Shown here: positions 1 to 4,813 of the stretch, piece by piece
Layout of the letters: the number at the start of each line of letters is the position of its first letter
How positions within the stretch are numbered: the first letter of the stretch is position 1
NCBI GenBank assembly: GCA_038256525.1
Contig: JBBSKF010000183.1
Span: 1-5,200 of the forward strand
Direction of reading: 5' to 3'
Length of the DNA stretch: 5,200 bases
From: SCTD01 sp038256525
Lineage (GTDB): Bacteria > Actinomycetota > Actinomycetes > Mycobacteriales > SCTD01
Program-made: the position numbers and the translations under genes
The notes under the pieces: model-generated
Seen by the model: the letters and a program-made list of their open reading frames with translations, nothing else
Told to the model about the DNA's origin: nothing
The model's database searches: none

Positions 1-484
1 ACAGGTCGGTGTGGCGCCGGCTCGCGATGACCACGTACCCGAGCACATGGGCGGTCCGCCGCACCGCAGAGACGACATCCTCGGACGGCTCCTGCGGCAA
101 ATCGATCTCGAGCAGACCGATGGCCTCACCCCGCTCGGTGATCGGGGCGAGCACCGTCCACGACGGACCTGTATCAGGCGGCAGGACCTGCACCTGCTGG
201 CTACGTAGCGCCTGCTCGGCGGGACCGCCATCGAAGGGCATGACGGTGGCGCTCTCCTCCTCATCGTGGCGAACCCCAGCGGCGGGGGCGTCATCGAGGG
301 CCACGTGCGCCAACCGAACCAGCGCGCGTCCGGACAGGTCGGCGATGAGGAACGACACCGACCTCGCGCCGAGCGCACGGCCGAGCTCGCGCGTGACGGC
401 CTCCACGGCCTCCACCGGGCTGGCGTCCTCAGCGGCGTCGAGAAGCCGGCGCAGGGGCCGATCACGTCCCCTCGACGGCTCCAC
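1..484 (-). CDS. GAF-domain protein, probable N-terminus of a PP2C/SpoIIE-type phosphatase (3' end outside window)
   Basis: The minus strand is open from a GTG at 484-482 to the left edge, giving about 161 residues. An in-frame TAG at 496-494 means the start cannot lie further upstream. No Shine-Dalgarno is evident, so a GTG about 20 codons in is an alternative start. The protein begins with a basic, proline-containing stretch, then a helix reading RRLLDAAEDASPVEAVEAV. A GAF-like fold follows, with strands around SVSFLIADLSGRALVRL (residues about 42-58) and WTVLAPITERGEAIGLLEID (about 110-130). It ends in the window at ASRRHTDL, which resembles the linker that leads into the PP2C catalytic domain in many actinobacterial GAF-PP2C phosphatases. 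Those proteins dephosphorylate regulatory Ser/Thr residues, often on anti-sigma antagonists. The catalytic domain with its metal-binding Asp residues would lie left of position 1, so the phosphatase assignment is inference. The GAF call is firmer. Confidence 0.72.
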   Translation of the reverse strand, partial: MEPSRGRDRPLRRLLDAAEDASPVEAVEAVTRELGRALGARSVSFLIADLSGRALVRLAHVALDDAPAAGVRHDEEESATVMPFDGGPAEQALRSQQVQVLPPDTGPSWTVLAPITERGEAIGLLEIDLPQEPSEDVVSAVRRTAHVLGYVVIASRRHTDL

Positions 485-665
485 ACGAGAAGGCTACGGG
501 TGTGGAGCAACCTGGGGACCGGCGCCCCACTAGCTGCCACCGGGTGTCGGCCACGGGATCGGCACGGAGCGGCGTAGCCGTCGACGGAACGTGAGCACCG
601 GCTGCGAATGCATCACCAACCAGCTGTGAGCGGCGGCAGCGTCGCCAGTCGGCGGCAATGCGCGT

Positions 666-682
666 CCTGGCCTCAGGCCAGG
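666..682. repeat. Perfect 8-bp inverted repeat with a 1-nt centre
   Basis: Arms CCTGGCCT and AGGCCAGG flank a single C. The repeat lies about 100 bp downstream of the MerR stop codon and about 180 bp upstream of the GAF-protein start. The one-base centre would force the inner pairs open in RNA, so it could be a weak transcription terminator or a protein-binding palindrome. There is no T-rich tract on either strand to support intrinsic termination. Confidence 0.45.
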
Positions 683-694
683 CGGCCGGCTCGA

Positions 695-711
695 TCGCCG
701 CCCGTCGGCGA
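695..711. terminator. GC-rich hairpin downstream of the MerR operon, possible terminator
   Basis: TCGCCG and CGGCGA form 6-bp arms around a 5-nt loop, 70-86 bp after the minus-strand MerR stop at 781-783. It sits next to the palindrome at 666-682. The two structures together could end the MerR operon transcript before the GAF-protein gene. No U-tract follows on the minus strand, so the terminator reading is tentative, although actinobacterial terminators often lack U-tracts. Confidence 0.35.
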
Positions 712-780
712 GCGCTTTCTCGCTCGGTAGTGCCACAGCAGGCAGCGATGCCGGTCGCGGCGGTGGTCTTGGCTGTGCGC

Positions 781-1215
781 TTACGCCTGCTCCTCCGGCC
801 GGGCCAGTTCGACGAACGGCAGCGGGCAGCAAGGGGTGTTGGCGCAGGCGACCAGGTCGTCGCAGCCGGCGTCGAGGGCGGCGCGAAGGGTGTCGCGCAC
901 CACGGTGAGGTCCGCCAGGCGCTGCTCGACCTCGGCGAGCTTCAGCTGCGCGCGGGCCTGCAGGCTCTTGCTGTTCTTGCGGCCGTGCCGGTGCCGGGCG
1001 GTCTCGAGCAGGCCGGCGACCTCGTCGAGGGTGAATCCGAGCCGCTGCGCTGCCTTGATCACCTTGAGGACGGTGACGGTCTGCTGGTCGTAGACCCGGT
1101 GCCCGCCGAGGGTGCGGTCGGGCTCGGCGAGCAGACCGCGGCGCTCGTAGTAGCGCAGTGTCTGGATGTTGACGCCTGCCGCCTTGGCGACCTCGCCGGT
1201 CCGCAGCCCGGTCAC
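781..1215 (-). CDS. MerR-family transcriptional regulator with C-terminal cysteine cluster
   Basis: This 144-residue protein is a full-length MerR-family regulator. The N-terminal winged helix-turn-helix includes GVNIQTLRYYERRGLL (residues about 14-29) and the wing GGHRVYD (37-43). It is followed by the second helical pair, ending LGFTLDEVAGLL (59-70), and the long dimerisation helix (about 82-113). The C-terminus holds four cysteines, at 118, 124, 129 and 130, in a loop like the metal-binding loop of mercury and heavy-metal MerR proteins. The cysteine that begins the dimerisation helix in classical MerR (Cys82 of Tn501 MerR) has no counterpart, as Arg-Lys-Asn-Ser lies there. The inducer is therefore likely a soft metal or thiol-reactive compound, but mercury is not established. 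The GTG start (1215-1213) overlaps the TGA of the upstream gene as GTGA, indicating translational coupling. MerR proteins activate by untwisting promoters with long spacers, and such a promoter lies upstream of this operon. Confidence 0.9.
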   Translation of the reverse strand: MTGLRTGEVAKAAGVNIQTLRYYERRGLLAEPDRTLGGHRVYDQQTVTVLKVIKAAQRLGFTLDEVAGLLETARHRHGRKNSKSLQARAQLKLAEVEQRLADLTVVRDTLRAALDAGCDDLVACANTPCCPLPFVELARPEEQA

Positions 1216-1565
1216 CTCGCTGCTCCGGCCAGCAACTCGGCCCGGTCGGCCAGCGCAGCCAGCACGTCCGTGTGCGCCGCAGTGGTGCTGACGGCGAGCG
1301 TCACGGTGCCATTGGTGATGATCAGGTCGAACGTGAGGAACGAGCAGCAGGCGCTCTCGCGCGCGGCGAGGTCGGCTGCCGTCCCCGCCACCTGAGGTCC
1401 GCCGGTCAGCGCCAGCACGACCCGGCGGGCGTCCGCCCGATGCACTTGCTGCACGTGGTTGATGAACAGGGCGTCGAACTCGGCGAGCCGCAGCGGCTGC
1501 TCAGCTGTCGGCAAGGTGCATGCGGCCGGCGCCCACCCGCGGTCCGCGCTTGGTGTCGTCGTCAT
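1212..1565 (-). CDS. Small conserved CC-motif protein, first gene of the MerR operon
   Basis: This is a 117-residue protein of no named family that I can identify. It starts at ATG 1565-1563, 6-7 nt after a putative -10 element, so its mRNA is probably leaderless or nearly so. Visible features are ACTLPTAEQPLRLAEFDALF (residues about 15-34, with Cys16), a predicted alpha/beta core, and LAARESACCSFLTFDL (about 66-81), with adjacent Cys73-Cys74 before a beta strand. The C-terminus is a helix rich in Ala, Leu and Arg. I recall similar small proteins with an ACTLP start and an ESACCSF-like motif next to MerR genes in actinobacteria, but this is memory and was not checked. The three cysteines and the link with a cysteine-rich MerR suggest a cytoplasmic metal-binding, thiol-sensing or accessory role, but no enzymatic function can be assigned. 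There is no signal peptide or membrane segment. Its stop overlaps the MerR start by 4 nt. Confidence 0.82.
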   Translation of the reverse strand: MTTTPSADRGWAPAACTLPTAEQPLRLAEFDALFINHVQQVHRADARRVVLALTGGPQVAGTAADLAARESACCSFLTFDLIITNGTVTLAVSTTAAHTDVLAALADRAELLAGAAR

Positions 1566-1571
1566 GCGCAG

Positions 1572-1603
1572 ACGGTAAGCCTGTACTCAGGTACCGGATG
1601 CAA
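1572..1603 (-). promoter_or_regulatory. MerR-type promoter with long spacer, leaderless start
   Basis: Read on the minus strand, a -35-like TTGCAT (1603-1598) is followed by a 19-bp spacer and TTACCG (1578-1573). Taking TACCGT (1577-1572) as the -10 gives a 20-bp spacer. Spacers of 19-20 bp are the hallmark of MerR-activated promoters. The -10 ends only 6-7 nt before the ATG at 1565, which predicts transcription starting at or very near the start codon. The -35 region and dyad closely follow the layout of the Tn501/Tn21 mer promoter (TTGACT, CCGTAC, GAGTACGG). Confidence 0.75.
1580..1597. promoter_or_regulatory. mer-operator-like dyad (MerR binding site)
   Basis: On the minus strand the spacer contains CCGGTAC, CTGA, GTACAGG, an inverted repeat with a 7-4-7 layout. 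Six of seven arm positions are complementary. The core GTAC-N4-GTAC, including GAGTAC, matches the classical mer operator. It lies wholly between the -35 and -10 elements, where a MerR dimer sits, so the operon is very likely autoregulated by the MerR it encodes. Confidence 0.75.
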
Positions 1604-2172
1604 GTCCTGCACGTAGGCAAGGAACCATGCGAGAGGTCGTTGGTGGCTTGCTTCACTGCACCGGTCGCGGCAAAAGCGGACGTTGGAGGGCAGTCACACC
1701 TGCAGCCGGGCAGAGCCGGTCGTCTGCTTGGCTGTTTCGTGATCTCGGTATCGCCACCCCTCGCTTCCGCCGCATAGACACCAACTGGCGAACATGAGAC
1801 GGCAAGCCCCTCGCGGCTAGGCCCGCGACACGCGACCATCGACGGCGGTCGAAACCAGGTCACGCAACCTGTCGAGGGAAGGCGCCCCCATACCAGTGAG
1901 CATCGACCCGAAACCAACAGCGCACTCGCAACGCTGCTGCCCCATGCGCCCCAGCTTCAGCCGGCGGTCGACCGGGTCGAGCCACGTCCATGCCAGGACC
2001 GCCGCCGGAAGCAGTCCCACGTTCGGTATGGGCCAGGCACCGATGCGGATGACGGCACCGTGTCCACCCTGGGGACGAAGTGATCACGATGTCGACACGG
2101 ATCTCGGCGAGGCTGTGCTGCGCGCGGCACGACGAGCTCGACGAGGCAGTCTTGGCGGTCCTGCCCGAAGCT
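1604..2172. other. Long, mostly non-coding intergenic region
   Basis: This region separates the minus-strand MerR operon from the plus-strand sigma operon. I see no tRNA, rRNA fragment, CRISPR or clear family. Open frames on both strands are short or lack ribosome binding sites. The only candidate is the doubtful minus-strand ORF at 1817-2020, listed separately. Base composition around 1640-1800 is slightly less GC-rich than the flanking genes. Confidence 0.5.
1817..2020 (-). CDS. Doubtful small ORF or gene remnant
   Basis: A 67-codon minus-strand frame runs from GTG 2020 to TAG 1817-1819. It has a hydrophobic start (GLLPAAVLAWTWLDPVDRR) followed by a more polar segment containing LGRMGQQRCECAVGF. 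Third positions are mostly G or C, as in a real gene of this genome. The same frame stays open for about 20 more codons upstream (GAVIRIGAWPIPNV) without a start codon, until a TGA near 2083. No Shine-Dalgarno precedes the GTG and I recognise no family. It may be the tail of a decayed membrane-protein gene or a chance frame. The opposite strand (about 1896-2204) is also open, which weakens the call. Confidence 0.2.
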   Translation of the reverse strand: MGLLPAAVLAWTWLDPVDRRLKLGRMGQQRCECAVGFGSMLTGMGAPSLDRLRDLVSTAVDGRVSRA

Positions 2173-2200
2173 TGTCAACCGTTGGGTCGGTCGCGCGTCT
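2173..2200 (+). promoter_or_regulatory. ECF sigma-type promoter for the sigma operon
   Basis: TGTCAACC (2173-2180) is followed 15 nt later by CGTCT (2196-2200). This places 16 nt between the AAC and CGT cores, the spacing expected of ECF-sigma promoters (AAC -35 and CGTC -10). Transcription would begin near 2206-2208, giving a leader of about 35 nt before the GTG at 2243. ECF sigma factors often transcribe their own genes, so this is a natural candidate for autoregulation. Confidence 0.6.
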
Positions 2201-2227
2201 GTAGCGGTGGTTAGGGGATCACACATC

Positions 2228-2237
2228 GGAAGGGGGG
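2228..2237 (+). promoter_or_regulatory. Strong Shine-Dalgarno that sets the sigma factor start
   Basis: GGAAGGGGGG lies 5 nt before the GTG at 2243. The in-frame GTG at 2207 would put this purine block inside the coding region. It also coincides with the predicted transcription start, so 2243 is preferred. Confidence 0.7.
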
Positions 2238-2242
2238 TCTAC

Positions 2243-2767
2243 GTGCAACCCGTCGTGGCGGTCCCTCTTCGACAGATGGGGCGGGACGAGGCCATCACCC
2301 TGGTCTTCAGGCGTGAGCACGCCCGCATGGTTTCCTATGCCCGCTTGTTGGTCGACGACTTGCCGACCGCCGAGGACGTGGTCCAGGAGGCGTTCACCGG
2401 CCTCTACAGGCATTGGTCGCGACTGAAGGACGAGTACGCCGCCGGCGCGTATCTCCGGACCGCCGTGGTCAACGGCGCACGCAGTCATCTGCGCCGCCGT
2501 CGAACGCTGACCGCCTTTCGACAAGTTCGCCCGGACGACGCCCCCTCGGCGGAGTCCATAGCGGTCCGCAGTGAGGACTGCCGCGGTCTGGTCGCCGGTC
2601 TTGCCCGCCTGAGCCTGCGACAACGAGAGGTGCTGGTCTTGCGCTACTTCTTCGACTTGTCCGAAGCGCAGATCGCGCATGAGCTCAACATCAGCCGAGG
2701 CTCGGTCAAGCAGCACGCCTCTCGCGGCCTCACCGCTCTCGGCACACGCGTGCGAGCTGGCACATGA
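2243..2767 (+). CDS. ECF-type RNA polymerase sigma factor
   Basis: From GTG 2243 this is a 174-residue group IV sigma factor, the usual size. The sigma-2 region spans about residues 20-82. It includes ARMVSYARLLVDDLPTAEDV and the core-binding/-10 segment EDVVQEAFTGLYRHWSRL, and ends in a basic LRRRR run. A short linker (PDDAPSAESIAV) follows, with no extra C-terminal domain. The sigma-4 region (about 117-170) contains LSLRQREVLVLRYFFDLSEAQ and the helix-turn-helix IAHELNISRGSVKQHASRGL, which reads the -35. The family directs RNA polymerase to a small regulon, often in response to envelope or other stress. The TGA overlaps the ATG of the next gene (ATGA at 2764-2767), so the two are translationally coupled. 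An ECF-type promoter lies upstream. An alternative start at GTG 2207 would add 12 residues. Confidence 0.92.
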   Translation: MQPVVAVPLRQMGRDEAITLVFRREHARMVSYARLLVDDLPTAEDVVQEAFTGLYRHWSRLKDEYAAGAYLRTAVVNGARSHLRRRRTLTAFRQVRPDDAPSAESIAVRSEDCRGLVAGLARLSLRQREVLVLRYFFDLSEAQIAHELNISRGSVKQHASRGLTALGTRVRAGT

Positions 2768-3450
2768 GCGGCCCACCGGACAACGCCCTCACCGACGCGC
2801 GGCTGCGCGCGGCACTCATCGAGCACCTGGAGGCAATCATGACCGTGACCGACACCGAGCGTGAGCTCCCCCGCTTCAGGGATGGACTCCGTAAGCGCAG
2901 AGCGCGGTCGCGCCTGTTCGCCGTTGCGGCCACGGCGGTGGTGGGCGTGGCCCTGGTCGGGGCCTTCCTGACGGTGCCCCAAGGGGCGACCCCCGGTTTT
3001 CTCGGGAGCCCCTCCACCTCGTCGCTGACCGGGGAGATGGATCTGGTGATCCAGGAGTACCGCAACGTCGACCTCGGCCGCAGCGATCAGGCAGAGGGCC
3101 GGGACGGCATCGTCGTCGGCACGATCACCGTCGATGCTGGCAAGCGGCGCACCGGCGAGGTGCGGATGGGCATGTCCTCCTCCTATGTGGCGACGGGGTC
3201 GGGTTCCGCCGTGCAGCACGCCTGGGGCACGATCACCGCGACCATCGACGGGGCGACCTGTACGGGCACCTACGGGTACAGCTACTACTACGACCCTCCG
3301 GAGGTCGGTGGCGCTCTGCAACTGAGGTGCACCGACGGCAGTGCCCTGGGCGCACGGATGGCCGTGACCGAAGAAGAGCCCATTCAAGGAACCACCGAGG
3401 ACTGGCGTCTCCGCGTCTCGCTGGACGACGGCTTCTGGATCGAGGGCTGA
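2764..3450 (+). CDS. Single-pass membrane protein coupled to the sigma factor, candidate anti-sigma factor or sensor
   Basis: This 228-residue protein has a charged N-terminal region of about 50 residues and a basic stretch GLRKRRARSR (41-50). One transmembrane helix, LFAVAATAVVGVALVGAFLT (51-70), follows, then about 155 residues predicted to lie outside the cytoplasm by the positive-inside rule. The outer domain is rich in Gly, Thr and Ser and looks beta-rich. It has a tyrosine patch (TYGYSYYYD, 169-177) and just two cysteines, 166 and 189, placed to form a disulfide. Gene order and ATGA coupling to an ECF sigma gene match the usual anti-sigma arrangement. However, the HxxxCxxC zinc anti-sigma motif is absent, and the N-terminal helix (about 10-30) is only a possible sigma-binding element. 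It could instead be a co-regulated membrane protein. I do not recognise the outer domain. Confidence 0.85.
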   Translation: MSGPPDNALTDARLRAALIEHLEAIMTVTDTERELPRFRDGLRKRRARSRLFAVAATAVVGVALVGAFLTVPQGATPGFLGSPSTSSLTGEMDLVIQEYRNVDLGRSDQAEGRDGIVVGTITVDAGKRRTGEVRMGMSSSYVATGSGSAVQHAWGTITATIDGATCTGTYGYSYYYDPPEVGGALQLRCTDGSALGARMAVTEEEPIQGTTEDWRLRVSLDDGFWIEG

Positions 3451-3459
3451 GCCCCCCTG

Positions 3460-3487
3460 GGCCGGAGGTGCTCCAGCCCCACCGGCC
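3460..3487 (+). terminator. Possible weak hairpin after the sigma operon
   Basis: GGCCGG (3460-3465) and CCGGCC (3482-3487) form 6-bp arms around a 16-nt loop, beginning 9 nt after the stop codon. Inside the loop region, GGAG and CTCC could form a competing smaller hairpin. There is no U-tract. The position suits a terminator but the structure is unremarkable for GC-rich DNA. Confidence 0.25.
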
Positions 3488-3545
3488 GTCTCCTCGATAG
3501 AACCCGCACGTCTGGGACACCGGGAGGCATGCTGGTACGGGTAGC

Positions 3546-3995
3546 CAAGGACGGCCGGTGCTGTTTTGGGTCAGCCCGGCTGCGGCAAGACCCACCTGGC
3601 GATCGCGCTCGGTGTCGCAGCCGTCGAGGCCGGCTACCGCGACTACTCACCACCGCCACCGACCTGGTCGCCAACATCGCCGCCGCCTACCGCGACGGCA
3701 CCTTCGAGCAGAAGATCAGACCTACACCGGCCCGAGACTGCTGGTCATCGACGACGTCGGCCTCACCCCACTGGACCGCGGCGCCGGCAACGCCTTCTTC
3801 CAAGTCCTGAACCGCCGCTATGGGAACCACTCGTCCACGATCGTGACGACCAACCGCAGCCTACCCGGCTGGGGTGAACTGTTCGGCGACCCGGTGCTCG
3901 CCGCCGCGATCCTGGACCGGCTGCTGCTGCACCGCGGTGTTCAACATCAAAGGCCCGTTCTGGCGGCTACGGGAACACCAAGGACTGGTCAGCAA
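3546..3995 (+). pseudogene. istB: Degenerate IstB-type ATPase of an IS21-family element
   Basis: Joined across frames, this encodes about 150 residues of the ATP-binding transposition helper IstB, which assists the IstA transposase. The Walker A motif GQPGCGKTHLAIAL is in the frame beginning at 3566. TTATDLVANIAAAYRDGTFE follows in the frame of 3529, then Walker B LLVIDDVGLTPLDR, FFQVLNRRYG, the sensor-like STIVTTNRSLPGWGELFGD and AAAILDRLL in the frame of 3558. The terminal FNIKGPFWRLREHQ is back in the first of these later frames (that of 3529). The shifts map near 3647 and 3719, each explained by one lost base, and near 3934-3938, explained by two lost or one gained. A further shift before Walker A (around 3562) is likely, because VLF and LGQPG lie in different frames. 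The usual N-terminal region of about 80-100 residues and any istA are missing, so the element is a dead fragment unless the indels are assembly errors. Confidence 0.85.
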
Positions 3996-4193
3996 CCCGC
4001 TAGCGACAGCACGCCCCATCTTTACTGCTCCGCCGACAACGCCGGGGCCCGCCCCGTCGTCCGGTCTGGGAGCGCTCATCGGCATGACCGGTCGACGCAT
4101 CTCCATCCAAGCCCTCTGCTCTACGGACGAGCGCCGCCGTGAGCACACCCGCCCGGGTGATCGACCCTCCGAGCTGCGCTGCCCAGGGGCACC
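3996..4193. other. Gap between IstB remnant and GNAT gene, possible IS end
   Basis: No gene is seen here; the open frames lack family signals. Ending at 4038, about 45 bp after the IstB homology stops, is the sequence CGCCGACA, which ends in the CA dinucleotide that many IS21-family elements carry at their tips. It may mark the right end of the element, but no matching left end is visible. A 6-bp inverted repeat (CACCCG/CGGGTG, 4146-4159) lies about 35-48 bp downstream of the GNAT stop and could help terminate that gene. Confidence 0.25.
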
Positions 4194-4704
4194 CTATCGG
4201 CGCGTCGCCACGTCCAGCCGCTTGAACAAGAACGTCGTTGGAACGAGGTCGCCACCGGGGCGGACGGCATGGTCGGGGATCACGCCCAGGACCTGCCACC
4301 CCAGGCCCCGGTAGAGCGTCTCGGCAGCGCTACCGGTTTCGGTGTCGAGTTGCAGAAGCCAGCGGCCTTCGCGGCTCGCCTGCTGCTCAACCTCCTCCAT
4401 GAAGGCCTTCGCAAGGCCCAGCCCTCGGGCGGACCGCTGAACCAGCAGTTTGGCCACTTCGGCTCGGTGCCCACCGTTGGGCAACTTCGGCGAAGTGCAG
4501 TTGCACGAGTCCGACCGCCGGACCGTCCGCCCGCAGACGCGCGACCCACGTCTGCGGACCGTCGAGTGCCGACTGCCAGAACAACCGGGCCTCGCGCAGG
4601 CCCAGGCCTTCGAGGAACCCGACGCATGCTCCAGACTCGACCGCGTCGACAAGAAGCGCTGCAAGATCGTCAAGGTCGCGCTCCGTGCCTCGTTCGATCA
4701 ACAC
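4194..4704 (-). pseudogene. GNAT-family N-acetyltransferase, interrupted by one frameshift
   Basis: Two adjoining minus-strand frames together encode one acetyltransferase of about 170 residues, the usual GNAT length. The N-terminal part, from GTG 4704-4702, reads LIERGTERDLDDLAALLVDA and continues to AVGLVQLHFAEVA. The frame then shifts between about 4488 and 4474, and the protein continues PNGGHRAEVAKLLVQRSARG. Motif A is intact, with RGLGLA matching the R-x-x-G-x-A acetyl-CoA pyrophosphate loop. The C-terminal ETLYRGLGWQVLGVIPDH is a typical GNAT end, and the stop is TAG at 4194-4196. The family transfers an acetyl group from acetyl-CoA to an amine, and the substrate here is unknown. The shift is explained by one gained or two lost bases next to CCCAACGG. 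An upstream in-frame GTG at 4731 is an alternative start. Neither start has a clear Shine-Dalgarno. It lies 109 bp downstream of another minus-strand gene. Confidence 0.82.
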
Positions 4705-4813
4705 ACGCCGATGCTGCCACCCGTGGTCCACCGGGATGTCTCGGGAGGCGACGCTGGTGGCGGCTACGCAGTGATCGCACCCGGCCCCGTGATCGGCGCT
4801 CGAGCCGCGGCAC

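Larger units (their letters stand above)
485..780. other. Intergenic region with no convincing gene
   Basis: About 300 bases lie between the GAF-protein start and the MerR stop. Open frames exist on both strands but none shows a recognisable family or a ribosome binding site. One minus-strand frame (about 715-470) reads plausibly as coding around IAADWRRCRRSQLVGDAF but has no obvious start, and its end overlaps the GAF gene. It could be a gene remnant. Two compact inverted repeats (666-682 and 695-711) are listed separately. Confidence 0.5.

Noticed and set aside
9..577. Plus-strand frames at the left edge
   Set aside because: The minus strand carries a coherent GAF domain, and the plus frames are its shadows.
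658..1395. Long plus-strand open frame (245 codons) across the MerR region
   Set aside because: It is antisense to the clear MerR and CC-motif genes and arises from GC-biased third positions. Its translation shows no family features.
1591..1620. A tRNA T-arm-like string near the MerR promoter
   Set aside because: No acceptor stem, anticodon arm or D-arm can be folded around it. The sequence is better explained by the -35 element and operator.
1501..1917. Minus-strand 138-codon frame overlapping the start of the CC-motif gene
   Set aside because: It runs through the mer-like promoter and into the CC-motif gene in another frame, is rich in Cys, Pro and Arg, and matches nothing.
2219..2776. 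Minus-strand open frame antisense to the sigma factor
   Set aside because: The plus-strand frame encodes unmistakable sigma-2 and sigma-4 regions. The antisense frame has no recognisable content.
2644..3387. Long minus-strand open frame (247 codons) opposite the sigma factor and membrane protein
   Set aside because: It is a shadow of the two plus-strand genes, with His/Gly/Arg-rich translation and no ribosome binding site.
4474..4488. Programmed ribosomal frameshift in the GNAT gene
   Set aside because: There is no X-XXY-YYZ heptamer or evident downstream pseudoknot, and GNAT genes are not known for recoding. Mutation or sequence error is simpler.
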